Positions 1 to 5,080 of a stretch of DNA of 5,080 bases are shown here, piece by piece. Position numbers and translations under genes: made by a program. The stretch is from Euryarchaeota archaeon UBA549. GTDB taxonomy: Archaea > Thermoplasmatota > Poseidoniia > Poseidoniales > Poseidoniaceae. Position 1 is the first letter of the stretch; every line of letters begins with the position of its first letter. Below the pieces are notes generated by a model. It did not search any database. It saw nothing but the letters and a program-made list of their open reading frames with translations, and was not told the DNA's origin. The stretch is from assembly GCA_002495645.1 (NCBI GenBank), contig DAGF01000117.1:1-5080 (forward strand), in the 5' to 3' direction.

Positions 1-1650
1 AACATGGACCTGGAACTCCTTGCTGGCTCAGACCGCGTGGAAGTTTACGTTGCAGAAACCAAAAAAGCCAGCAAGGCACGCTCAGTTTTCGGCCCCTTGT
101 CCATGAAAGTCGAACTTGCTTCTGCTCCAGGCATCGTCGCTGTCGCTTGCCTGCCCTCTGAAGGCGCAGAAGTGCAGATGGCCATCGGCGAGTTGGGCGG
201 TAAACCTGTTCAAATCCCCAACATGAGCGGCTCGCCCGATGAGGTCTTGAAGCAACTGCTGGCAAAGCGCAGCAAGGTCGAAGGCACCATGTTCTCCGCT
301 TCTGAAGATGCACAGCGATGGGCCCGAAACAACGGCCGCAACATCCTTGCCATCCACGAGTACTTGACCAAGGAAGACGAAATTCACACGGCGCCCACGC
401 AATTGGCCGTCTCCGGTCAAGCCTTCGCCCTTGATGCGTGGGTTCCAACCTCCAAAGCGGGCAGTGTGAAATCCGCCCTCAAGGACATGGCTTCTCACGT
501 TGAAATTGAGGCCTTCGTGAACGACCACCATCATCACGACGACCACGACGATCACCACCACGAGCCCACGCCACCGGTTGCGCTGGAAAACGACGCCGTC
601 TCACGCCCGTTCGAATTGATGGTGGGCTTGGTCGGCCGACCAACGTACGGGACATTTGACCCGACCTTCTTCCTGATGCTCACCTTCCCAATGATTTACG
701 GCCTCATTTTGGGCGACTTTGGCTACGGCTTCATCATCTTCCTTCTCGGCCTCTGGCTTGGAACACAATCCTTCGCCGCCGACCCCGTTGCTAAGAACGG
801 CATCACCATCCTCAAGTGGATGGGCGTTTGGTGCATGATTTGGGGCTTCCTCTTCGCAGAAGGTTTCGGCTTTGTGTGGGACGACACGGGTCAAATGGGC
901 GACGCCTCCCCGTTGGCTGGAATTTACGCCTGGACCTACGACAACATCACCTTCCCAGCCTTTGTGACGGAAACGCTGAACATGAGCTACATGCACATTC
1001 CGTTCCACCGAGCCACTTCTTCGCTCAGCGAATACGTCCTCCTCTCGGTCTATTTGGGCGTGGCCCACCTTATGTTCGGGTTCATTCTCGGTTTCATCAA
1101 CGTGGCTCGAGCACACGGCATCCTTGCAGCCTTCTTTGAGAAGGGCAGTTGGATCATCATCCTCGCCGCTGGAACGCTCCACATCTATGGATTCCTGACC
1201 ACCGATCAGGGCGTCTTCGATGCAACGCCTTACGCCATCGCTACCCTCGTAGGTGTTGGCTGCCTCATCATCGGCTTGGCCGTCTTTGAAAAGTTTGGAT
1301 GGGCTGGCGGTTTCATCATGGGTCCCATCGAGACCTTTGGCCTGCTCGCCAACACACTGTCCTACCTTCGTGTGATGGGCGTCGGCGTTGCCGGCGTGAA
1401 GATTGCCGAAGTCTCCATCACCATGGGCTGGGAATTGATGTGGTCCGGCGGCGGCGTCGTTTCCATCGTCCTGGGTCTCGTGCTGTTCCTCTTCATCCAA
1501 GCCTTTGCACTCGCTCTCGGATTGCTCTCACCGAGCATCCACGCTGCCCGTCTCCACTTCGTGGAATGGATGGGCAAGTTCTACGACGGCTCCGGTCGGG
1601 TTTTTACCCCGATTGGCGGTCGCACCCTCCACACGGAGGGGCAATCATAG
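1..1650 (+). CDS. atpI: A-type ATP synthase subunit a (subunit I), membrane stator; 5' end cut by the window
   Basis: This is the membrane stator subunit that forms the two ion half-channels against the c-ring and anchors the peripheral stalks. The reading frame is open from base 1, and the family is usually about 620-720 residues, so roughly 100-150 N-terminal residues are missing. The ATG at 4 is therefore probably internal. Numbering from that Met, residues 1-170 are the end of the soluble cytoplasmic domain. Residues 174-186 are an unbroken His/Asp tract. The conserved entry to the membrane domain follows (RPFE at 201, DPTFF at 219, GDFGYG at 237). About eight hydrophobic segments run from 220 to 515. 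The essential Arg of the family is visible as R456 in SYLRVMG, and a second conserved Arg is R516 in HAARLHFVEW. The C-terminus (KFYDGSGRVFTPI) is typical. The identification is secure. The gene lies 30 bases ahead of the c subunit gene, in the standard operon position. Confidence 0.96.
   Translation, partial: NMDLELLAGSDRVEVYVAETKKASKARSVFGPLSMKVELASAPGIVAVACLPSEGAEVQMAIGELGGKPVQIPNMSGSPDEVLKQLLAKRSKVEGTMFSASEDAQRWARNNGRNILAIHEYLTKEDEIHTAPTQLAVSGQAFALDAWVPTSKAGSVKSALKDMASHVEIEAFVNDHHHHDDHDDHHHEPTPPVALENDAVSRPFELMVGLVGRPTYGTFDPTFFLMLTFPMIYGLILGDFGYGFIIFLLGLWLGTQSFAADPVAKNGITILKWMGVWCMIWGFLFAEGFGFVWDDTGQMGDASPLAGIYAWTYDNITFPAFVTETLNMSYMHIPFHRATSSLSEYVLLSVYLGVAHLMFGFILGFINVARAHGILAAFFEKGSWIIILAAGTLHIYGFLTTDQGVFDATPYAIATLVGVGCLIIGLAVFEKFGWAGGFIMGPIETFGLLANTLSYLRVMGVGVAGVKIAEVSITMGWELMWSGGGVVSIVLGLVLFLFIQAFALALGLLSPSIHAARLHFVEWMGKFYDGSGRVFTPIGGRTLHTEGQS
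523..561 (+). other. His/Asp-only tract in subunit a linker
   Basis: Thirteen consecutive codons encode only His and Asp (8 His, 5 Asp: DHHHHDDHDDHHH). They lie at the junction between the soluble N-terminal domain and the first membrane segment, followed by a Pro-rich EPTPP. The DNA is low-complexity but mixes CAC/CAT and GAC/GAT codons. The tract could bind divalent metal or change charge near neutral pH, but that is inference from composition alone. Confidence 0.9.
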
Positions 1651-1668
1651 TCCCATGGACACAAAACT

Positions 1669-1674
1669 GGAGGT
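1669..1674 (+). promoter_or_regulatory. Strong ribosome binding site for the c subunit gene
   Basis: GGAGGT lies six bases before the ATG at 1681 and is a full match to the archaeal/bacterial anti-Shine-Dalgarno core. It fixes the start at 1681 rather than the in-frame ATG at 1702, so the signal-like leader is included in the protein. Strong initiation would suit a subunit needed in many copies per complex. Confidence 0.85.
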
Positions 1675-1680
1675 AGAAAA

Positions 1681-1998
1681 ATGAACAAGAATACCCTAAA
1701 AATGAGCCTACGCACACTGATCGTTCTGGCAACGCTCGCCTTGGTCGCCCAAGGTGTCGCTGCTGCGGAAGACGCATCGACCGATTCGAGTGCAACTGAC
1801 GGAATGACCGGCGACGTTGGTGTCGGACTTGCCCTTGGCCTTGCCGCCATCGGTGCAGGTTTCTCCCAAGCCGCCATCGGCAGCGCAGCTGTCGGCATGC
1901 TCGCCGAAGACGGCAGCAAGTTCGGTGTCGCTTTGATCTTCACCGCTCTCCCAGAATCCATCGTGATTCTCGGTGCCCTTCCGCTCTTCCTCAACTGA
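1681..1998 (+). CDS. atpK: A-type ATP synthase subunit c (K), c-ring proteolipid with N-terminal leader
   Basis: This 105-residue proteolipid forms the rotating membrane ring that carries ions past subunit a. Residues 1-29 look like a cleavable signal peptide: basic n-region (K3, K7, R11), hydrophobic core about 12-26, and a small-residue site around VAAAE. An acidic/Ser/Thr spacer follows at 30-40. The mature part is a single two-helix hairpin. Helix 1 is Gly/Ala rich (about 44-72, with Q63 in GAGFSQAAIG). A polar loop AEDGSKFG (75-82) normally contacts the central stalk. Helix 2 carries the ion-binding carboxylate E92 in LPES. The single hairpin with a leader resembles the c (L) subunit of Thermus thermophilus, as far as I can recall it, rather than the duplicated eukaryotic or Enterococcus form. 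The protein ends at FLN immediately after helix 2. The family is certain; whether the coupling ion is H+ or Na+ is not. Confidence 0.96.
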   Translation: MNKNTLKMSLRTLIVLATLALVAQGVAAAEDASTDSSATDGMTGDVGVGLALGLAAIGAGFSQAAIGSAAVGMLAEDGSKFGVALIFTALPESIVILGALPLFLN

Positions 1999-2015
1999 GG
2001 ACGACGGTTGACCGT

Positions 2016-2028
2016 TGGGCTCTGCCCA
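2016..2028 (+). other. Small stem-loop between c and E genes
   Basis: TGGGC-TCT-GCCCA is a perfect 5-bp inverted repeat with a 3-base loop, 17 bases after the c gene stop. A U-G pair could extend it by one (2015/2029), and GGT 2006-2008 could pair with ACC 2030-2032 as an outer helix. No U-run follows, so it is not a convincing terminator. It might mark an RNA processing or stability site that helps set c subunit excess, but a 5-bp stem can occur by chance. Confidence 0.45.
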
Positions 2029-2047
2029 GACCTGAACGACGAACAAT

Positions 2048-2051
2048 GGAG
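2048..2051 (+). promoter_or_regulatory. Weak ribosome binding site for subunit E
   Basis: GGAG ends eight bases before the ATG at 2060. It is a shorter match than the sites before the c, F and A genes, consistent with lower demand for E (a few copies per complex). Confidence 0.6.
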
Positions 2052-2059
2052 ACGATACG

Positions 2060-2623
2060 ATGACCCTAGAAACACTTGCCAATGACATCGCTGCGGCCGC
2101 TGAAAGCGACGCAAAAGCGTTGATTGCAGACGCTAAAGCCGAAGCCAAGCAGTTGCTTGCCGACGCCGAAGCCAAAGCCTCAGCGCTGCGCGAACAAGCC
2201 CAGCAGCGTGCTGAGAAAGAAGCCGAGCAAATTGCCCGAGAAACCGTGGCAAGCGCCCGACAATCCAACCAGAAGGACGTTCTGATCGCCCGTCGCAAAG
2301 TGCTCGATGCAACCCTCGAGGCTGCACGAAGCCACATTGCTGACCCCGGCATGAAGGGACGAGCTGCTCTTCTGAAGTCCCTGCTGGCCAGTTCCAAGAA
2401 ACTCGCCAAAGGCAAGTTTGTGATTCGTCCCGTAGAAGTTGACCGCGCCGCCATTTCGAAGGAAGCAGGCGACCGCAAGGTTGGCGAAAGCGTGGATGGA
2501 CTCGGTGGTTTCGTTTTGGAAGCCGAGGATGGCTCCGTTTCCTTTGACATGCGATTTGACAACATGCTTGAGCGAGCCTGGTCCAACCAACTCGCTGCTG
2601 TGAACGAAACTTTGTTTGGATGA
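2060..2623 (+). CDS. atpE: A-type ATP synthase subunit E, peripheral stalk
   Basis: Subunit E pairs with subunit H (not in the window) to form the peripheral stalk linking the A3B3 head to subunit a, resisting rotor torque. The 187-residue length matches the family, which is usually about 185-205. Residues 1-90 are an Ala/Glu/Lys/Gln-rich helix with no Pro or Gly, as expected for the coiled coil with H. Residues 100-187 form the globular domain that binds the head. They contain the recognisable C-terminal pattern GLGGFVLEAEDGSVSFD (147-163) followed by a helix RFDNMLERAW and the family-typical ending LFG. The start at 2060 has a modest GGAG and keeps the full N-terminal helix. The gene follows the longest gap in the window (61 bases, with a stem-loop). 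The alanine-rich N-terminus is low in complexity but normal for the family. The symbol follows archaeal usage and is not the bacterial F-type atpE. Confidence 0.94.
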   Translation: MTLETLANDIAAAAESDAKALIADAKAEAKQLLADAEAKASALREQAQQRAEKEAEQIARETVASARQSNQKDVLIARRKVLDATLEAARSHIADPGMKGRAALLKSLLASSKKLAKGKFVIRPVEVDRAAISKEAGDRKVGESVDGLGGFVLEAEDGSVSFDMRFDNMLERAWSNQLAAVNETLFG

Positions 2624-2624
2624 A

Positions 2625-2632
2625 GAAGGTGA
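2625..2632 (+). promoter_or_regulatory. Ribosome binding site deciding the subunit C start
   Basis: GAAGGTGA lies four bases before the ATG at 2637. The same register (AGGTGA, four bases, ATG) is used before subunit F at 3676-3686, which favours 2637. A second ATG at 2640 is also possible, and a TTG at 2616 inside the E gene is upstream of the site and so unlikely. The site begins directly behind the E stop codon, so translation of E and C is probably coupled. Confidence 0.7.
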
Positions 2633-2636
2633 ACAC

Positions 2637-3677
2637 ATGATGCTCGGAAACACCCCTTATGTCGTCTCACGTGCCAAGGCACGACGGCAGAAGTTGGCAG
2701 ACCGAGCTCGCCTTCGTCAACTCATCAACCAATCCGTTGACCAATTGACGGTGGCGGTGGGTGATATTGGATACCGAACTGAAATCGACCTGTACGCCGG
2801 AAAACTCTCCGGTGGCGACTTGGTTGAAGCGGCGTTGACGCACAACCTCGAAGGTGAATTGACCGAGATGGTGAACATGGCCAACAGGACCATTCGCCCG
2901 CTCATCGAGATTTACACGTCCCGATTTGAGTACCAGAACGCCAAGGCCGTGTTCCGTGCCATTCACAACGAAGTCTCGGTTGAGGAAGTTGGTAACAGCA
3001 TCCTTCCGGAGATCAACGATGTCAACACGCCATGGCTGAAAGTGGTCGAAAGTTGCGACGACATGAAATCCGCTGCTGCCTTGATGCGACGAAAGTCCTT
3101 CGGCTCAGCGCTCGCCAAGGTCCCTGAAAATGGTTCCTTGGCCGACTATGAAGACGCACTTGACCGCCACTACTACGCTGCGTCACAACGAGCGTTGCTT
3201 CTCTCCAAAGGAGCCCCTGCCCGGTTCTTGTCCAGGTTGTTTGCCGCAGAAATCGATCACAAAAACATCGTTAACATCCTGGAAGCCAGTTCGGTTGGCA
3301 TCTCCAACGAACAACTGGTGACCTTGTTGATTCCTGGTGGACGTCTCGTTCCAAAGCGTGCGTTCTCAGCGATTGCCGCTGGTGGGAAGGATGCGATGCT
3401 TGACCTGCTCCGCGCAGGCGACCGGTTTGATAACGCTGCGTTTGAGGCGGTGCTCGAAGAGGCCGAAGCCACTCGCAGCCTGGACCCCGTCGTCACGTGG
3501 ATGAAGGCCAGAGAATACGCCATGATGCAACGGATGAGCTACCTCCATCCAGTATCGGCTCTCCCCATCATCCACTACATCGCCATGAAGGTCCAGGAAG
3601 TCTCCGATTTGCGATTGATTGTACGGGGTCGCTTGGCCGGCCTTTCCGCTGAAGTGCTTGAGGCGCACGTCCTCTGA
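2637..3677 (+). CDS. atpC: A-type ATP synthase subunit C (V-type d homologue), rotor-to-c-ring socket
   Basis: Subunit C is the funnel-shaped adaptor between the central axle (D-F) and the c-ring. At 346 residues it matches the family (about 320-370), which is built from three related helical repeats. All three are visible. Repeat one has SRFEYQNAKAVFRAI (95-109). Repeat two has FAAEIDHKNIVNILEAS (202-218), followed by the loop LIPGGRLVP (231-239). Repeat three has HPVSALPIIHYIAMKVQEV (304-322) and DLRLIVRGRLAGLS (324-337), close to the family pattern E-V-x-N-L-R-x-I-x-R-G-x-x-x-G. The N-terminus is strongly basic (SRAKARRQK). No signal peptide or membrane segment is seen, as expected for a soluble subunit on the cytoplasmic face. 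The gene starts 13 bases after E stops and ends 9 bases before F begins. In repeat two the Arg usual near the end of the motif appears to be replaced (LEAS). Identification is firm. Despite the symbol, it is not related to F-type epsilon. Confidence 0.94.
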   Translation: MMLGNTPYVVSRAKARRQKLADRARLRQLINQSVDQLTVAVGDIGYRTEIDLYAGKLSGGDLVEAALTHNLEGELTEMVNMANRTIRPLIEIYTSRFEYQNAKAVFRAIHNEVSVEEVGNSILPEINDVNTPWLKVVESCDDMKSAAALMRRKSFGSALAKVPENGSLADYEDALDRHYYAASQRALLLSKGAPARFLSRLFAAEIDHKNIVNILEASSVGISNEQLVTLLIPGGRLVPKRAFSAIAAGGKDAMLDLLRAGDRFDNAAFEAVLEEAEATRSLDPVVTWMKAREYAMMQRMSYLHPVSALPIIHYIAMKVQEVSDLRLIVRGRLAGLSAEVLEAHVL

Positions 3678-3682
3678 GGTGA
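3676..3682 (+). promoter_or_regulatory. Ribosome binding site for subunit F, overlapping the C stop codon
   Basis: GAGGTGA shares its first two bases with the TGA stop of subunit C (3675-3677) and sits four bases before the ATG at 3687. A ribosome terminating on C would cover this site, so translational coupling of C and F is likely. Confidence 0.8.
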
Positions 3683-3686
3683 AATC

Positions 3687-3986
3687 ATGGATATCGCGGT
3701 CGTTGGTTCACCCGCCTTTACCCTTGGCTTCCAGCTCGCTGGACTGTCCAATCTTCATAATCCCGAGAGCGATGACGAATTGCATGCTGCACTTCGCTCG
3801 CTCCTCAACAGTAAAACCGTTGGTATCGTGGTGGTCGACTCCGCCGTGATGTCCACGCTGCCCGACCGATTGAGAGATCAATTGTCGGCGTCCGTTTCTC
3901 CCACCGTGCTCGGCATCGGTACGGAGGAAGACACCACCTTGCGAGACACCATTCGCAAGGCCATAGGAGTCGATTTGTGGAAGTGA
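3687..3986 (+). CDS. atpF: A-type ATP synthase subunit F, central rotor stalk
   Basis: Subunit F binds subunit D to form the central axle and is thought to modulate ATPase activity in this family. The 99-residue length is normal (about 95-115). Residues 1-20 (MDIAVVGSPAFTLGFQLAGL) match the family N-terminus, where a first beta strand leads into the GF-x-LAG signature. A second strand, TVGIVVVDSAV (44-54), and the strand SPTVLGIG (71-78) complete the small Rossmann-like alpha/beta fold. The C-terminal helix (about 81-95) is the part that extends along subunit D in known structures. The start is fixed by GAGGTGA at four bases. The gene sits between C and A as in other archaeal operons. The region around residues 22-31 (NLHNPESDDE) looks like a variable acidic loop. 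Short proteins are easy to misassign, but position and signature agree. Confidence 0.92.
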   Translation: MDIAVVGSPAFTLGFQLAGLSNLHNPESDDELHAALRSLLNSKTVGIVVVDSAVMSTLPDRLRDQLSASVSPTVLGIGTEEDTTLRDTIRKAIGVDLWK

Positions 3987-4002
3987 TGTTCCAACCAAAA
4001 AC

Positions 4003-4008
4003 AGGAGG
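4003..4008 (+). promoter_or_regulatory. Strong ribosome binding site for subunit A
   Basis: AGGAGG ends eight bases before the ATG at 4017, inside an A-rich 30-base gap. The A-rich stretch between site and start should be unstructured, favouring initiation. It fixes the start of the catalytic subunit. Confidence 0.85.
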
Positions 4009-4016
4009 AAGAAAAA

Positions 4017-5080
4017 ATGAGCAATGAAGGAGTGATTTACCGAATTTCGGGACCTGTCGTAACCGCTACGGGCATGAACGCTGCAATGTATGACGTTGTA
4101 CGTGTTGGCCATGAAGGTTTGATGGGAGAAGTGATTGAACTGCACGGCGAAAAGGCTGTTATCCAGGTGTACGAAGACACCTCGGGTATTCGTCCCGGTG
4201 AGCCCGTGTTGAACACCGAAGAGACGTTGTCCGTTTCCCTTGGGCCTGGCCTCCTAACCCAGATTTACGACGGTATTCAGCGACCTCTTGCTTCCCTTGA
4301 GGAAGTCATGGGCGTGTTCATCACCCGTGGTGTTGACGCCGACGCCTTTGACATGGAAAAGACCTGGACCTTTGAGCCCCAAGTCGCCAAGGGCGATGAT
4401 GTGGTCAGCGGCCAAGTGATTGGCCACGTCCAAGAGACCGAGACCATCGTTCACAAGATCATGGTCCCACCCGGCAAAGGCGGCAAGGTCAAGTCCATCG
4501 AATCCGGTGATTTCAACGTCACACAAACCGTTTGTGTGCTTGAGGACGGCACGGAGTTGCAGATGATGCAGAAGTGGCCCGTCCGCTCCCCACGCCCTTA
4601 CACGCAGAAGTACGCACCAGACACCCCATTGGTGACCGGTATGCGCATTCTGGACTTCCTGTTCCCACTCGCCAAAGGCGGTGCAGCAGGTATCCCCGGC
4701 CCATTCGGTTCCGGAAAGACGGTCACACAGCAATCCCTTGCCAAGTATTCTGACGCTCAACTTGTCGTTTACATCGGCTGCGGGGAGCGTGGCAACGAGA
4801 TGACCGAAGTGTTGGACGAGTTCCCTCACTTGATCGACCCGAACACCGGAAAGCCGCTCATGAACCGAACGGTCATGATCGCCAACACCTCGAACATGCC
4901 TGTGGCCGCTCGTGAGGCTTCTGTGTACACCGGAATCACCATCGCCGAATACTTCCGAGACATGGGCTACGACGTCGCCCTCATGGCAGACTCGACCTCC
5001 CGTTGGGCAGAAGCCATGCGTGAAATTTCGTCCCGTTTGGAAGAGATGCCCGGTGAGGAAGGCTACCCTGCTTACCTCTC
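4017..5080 (+). CDS. atpA: A-type ATP synthase catalytic subunit A; 3' end cut by the window
   Basis: This is the catalytic nucleotide-binding subunit of the A3B3 head. The frame stays open to the window edge, giving 354 complete codons of the usual 575-600. Residues 5-70 are the beta-barrel ([12 protein letters not shown] at 6, then [19 protein letters not shown] and [13 protein letters not shown]). The conserved [16 protein letters not shown] follows. About residues 110-195 are the insertion that marks A/V-type A subunits and is absent from F-type beta. The P-loop GPFGSGKT is at 228-235, with K234 and T235 contacting phosphates. The catalytic Glu is expected to be E257 in GCGERGNE, and the Walker B region [11 protein letters not shown] has D325. 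The P-loop is the common site for inteins in archaeal and fungal A subunits, but here it is uninterrupted. It has Ser rather than the redox-sensitive Cys of many eukaryotic enzymes. The rest of the nucleotide-binding domain and the C-terminal helical domain lie beyond the window, where subunit B should follow. Identification is certain. Confidence 0.98.
   Translation, partial: MSNEGVIYRISGPVVTATGMNAAMYDVVRVGHEGLMGEVIELHGEKAVIQVYEDTSGIRPGEPVLNTEETLSVSLGPGLLTQIYDGIQRPLASLEEVMGVFITRGVDADAFDMEKTWTFEPQVAKGDDVVSGQVIGHVQETETIVHKIMVPPGKGGKVKSIESGDFNVTQTVCVLEDGTELQMMQKWPVRSPRPYTQKYAPDTPLVTGMRILDFLFPLAKGGAAGIPGPFGSGKTVTQQSLAKYSDAQLVVYIGCGERGNEMTEVLDEFPHLIDPNTGKPLMNRTVMIANTSNMPVAAREASVYTGITIAEYFRDMGYDVALMADSTSRWAEAMREISSRLEEMPGEEGYPAYL

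Noticed and set aside
4..6. ATG at base 4 as the true start of subunit a
   Set aside because: The frame is open to the window edge, no ribosome site can be seen, and the protein would lack the first part of the soluble domain.
816..1139. Same-strand out-of-frame open frames inside subunit a (also 1299-1676)
   Set aside because: They overlap strongly conserved membrane-domain codons in another frame and show Arg/Pro/His-rich nonsense composition.
601..1500. Long antisense open frame (299 codons) opposite the membrane domain of subunit a
   Set aside because: Its His/Asp/Glu-rich composition is the mirror of hydrophobic sense codons (NTN read as NAN). It shows no independent evidence of being coding.
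2016..2040. Stem-loop after the c gene as a transcription terminator
   Set aside because: The stem is only 5 bp with no T-run behind it, and downstream genes of the same complex follow, so read-through is required.
2616..2618. TTG at 2616 as the start of subunit C, overlapping the E gene
   Set aside because: The good ribosome site at 2625-2632 lies downstream of it and matches ATG 2637 in the same spacing used for subunit F.
1708..2682. Long antisense open frame (324 codons) opposite the c and E genes
   Set aside because: It lies opposite two clearly conserved genes, has no family pattern and is the expected shadow of their codon bias.
4698..4721. Possible intein at the P-loop of subunit A
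   Set aside because: The frame reads GPFGSGKT straight into [10 protein letters not shown] with no insertion, so no intein is present at this common site. Other sites beyond the window cannot be judged.
4254..4829. Antisense open frame (191 codons) opposite subunit A
   Set aside because: It is opposite the conserved catalytic domain, which explains the sequence fully; no signal for a minus-strand gene was seen.

Overview
The window holds the middle of an archaeal-type (A-type, A/V family) ATP synthase operon. All genes are on the + strand in the order a/I - c/K - E - C - F - A. This is the usual archaeal order (H-I-K-E-C-F-A-B-D), so subunit H would be expected just upstream and subunits B and D just downstream. 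Both edges cut genes: subunit a lacks its N-terminal part and subunit A lacks its C-terminal part.

Organism. An A-type operon with this order, moderate G+C, strong Shine-Dalgarno sites (GGAGGT, AGGAGG, GAGGTGA) and a c subunit with an N-terminal signal-like leader fits a mesophilic euryarchaeon. My best guess from general resemblance is a marine Poseidoniales (Marine Group II) relative. This is an inference, because the window has no phylogenetic marker I can test. A bacterial A/V-type operon, of the Thermus kind, is less likely but not excluded.

Layout. Bases 1-1650 encode the membrane stator subunit a (ion half-channels, stator anchor). It carries an uninterrupted His/Asp tract between its soluble and membrane halves. 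Bases 1681-1998 encode the c-ring proteolipid. The 61-base gap from 1999 to 2059 is the longest in the window and holds a small perfect stem-loop. Bases 2060-2623 encode peripheral stalk subunit E, 2637-3677 subunit C (the socket joining the rotor axle to the c-ring), 3687-3986 the rotor subunit F, and 4017-5080 the N-terminal 354 codons of catalytic subunit A. Subunit A has an intact P-loop with no intein. No gap exceeds 61 bases, and there are no RNA genes, mobile elements, CRISPR arrays or internal promoters that I can support.

How the genes work together. Ion flow through a and the c-ring turns the rotor (c-ring, C, F, and D from outside the window). Peripheral stalks of E and H hold the A3B3 head still while A and B make ATP, or hydrolyse it in the pumping direction. 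The window is mainly conserved core metabolism, and I found no convincing new system. The points worth a second look are the His/Asp linker and the charged pair in the ion-path helix of subunit a, the stem-loop behind the c gene, and short AUG mini-ORFs bridging the intergenic gaps.
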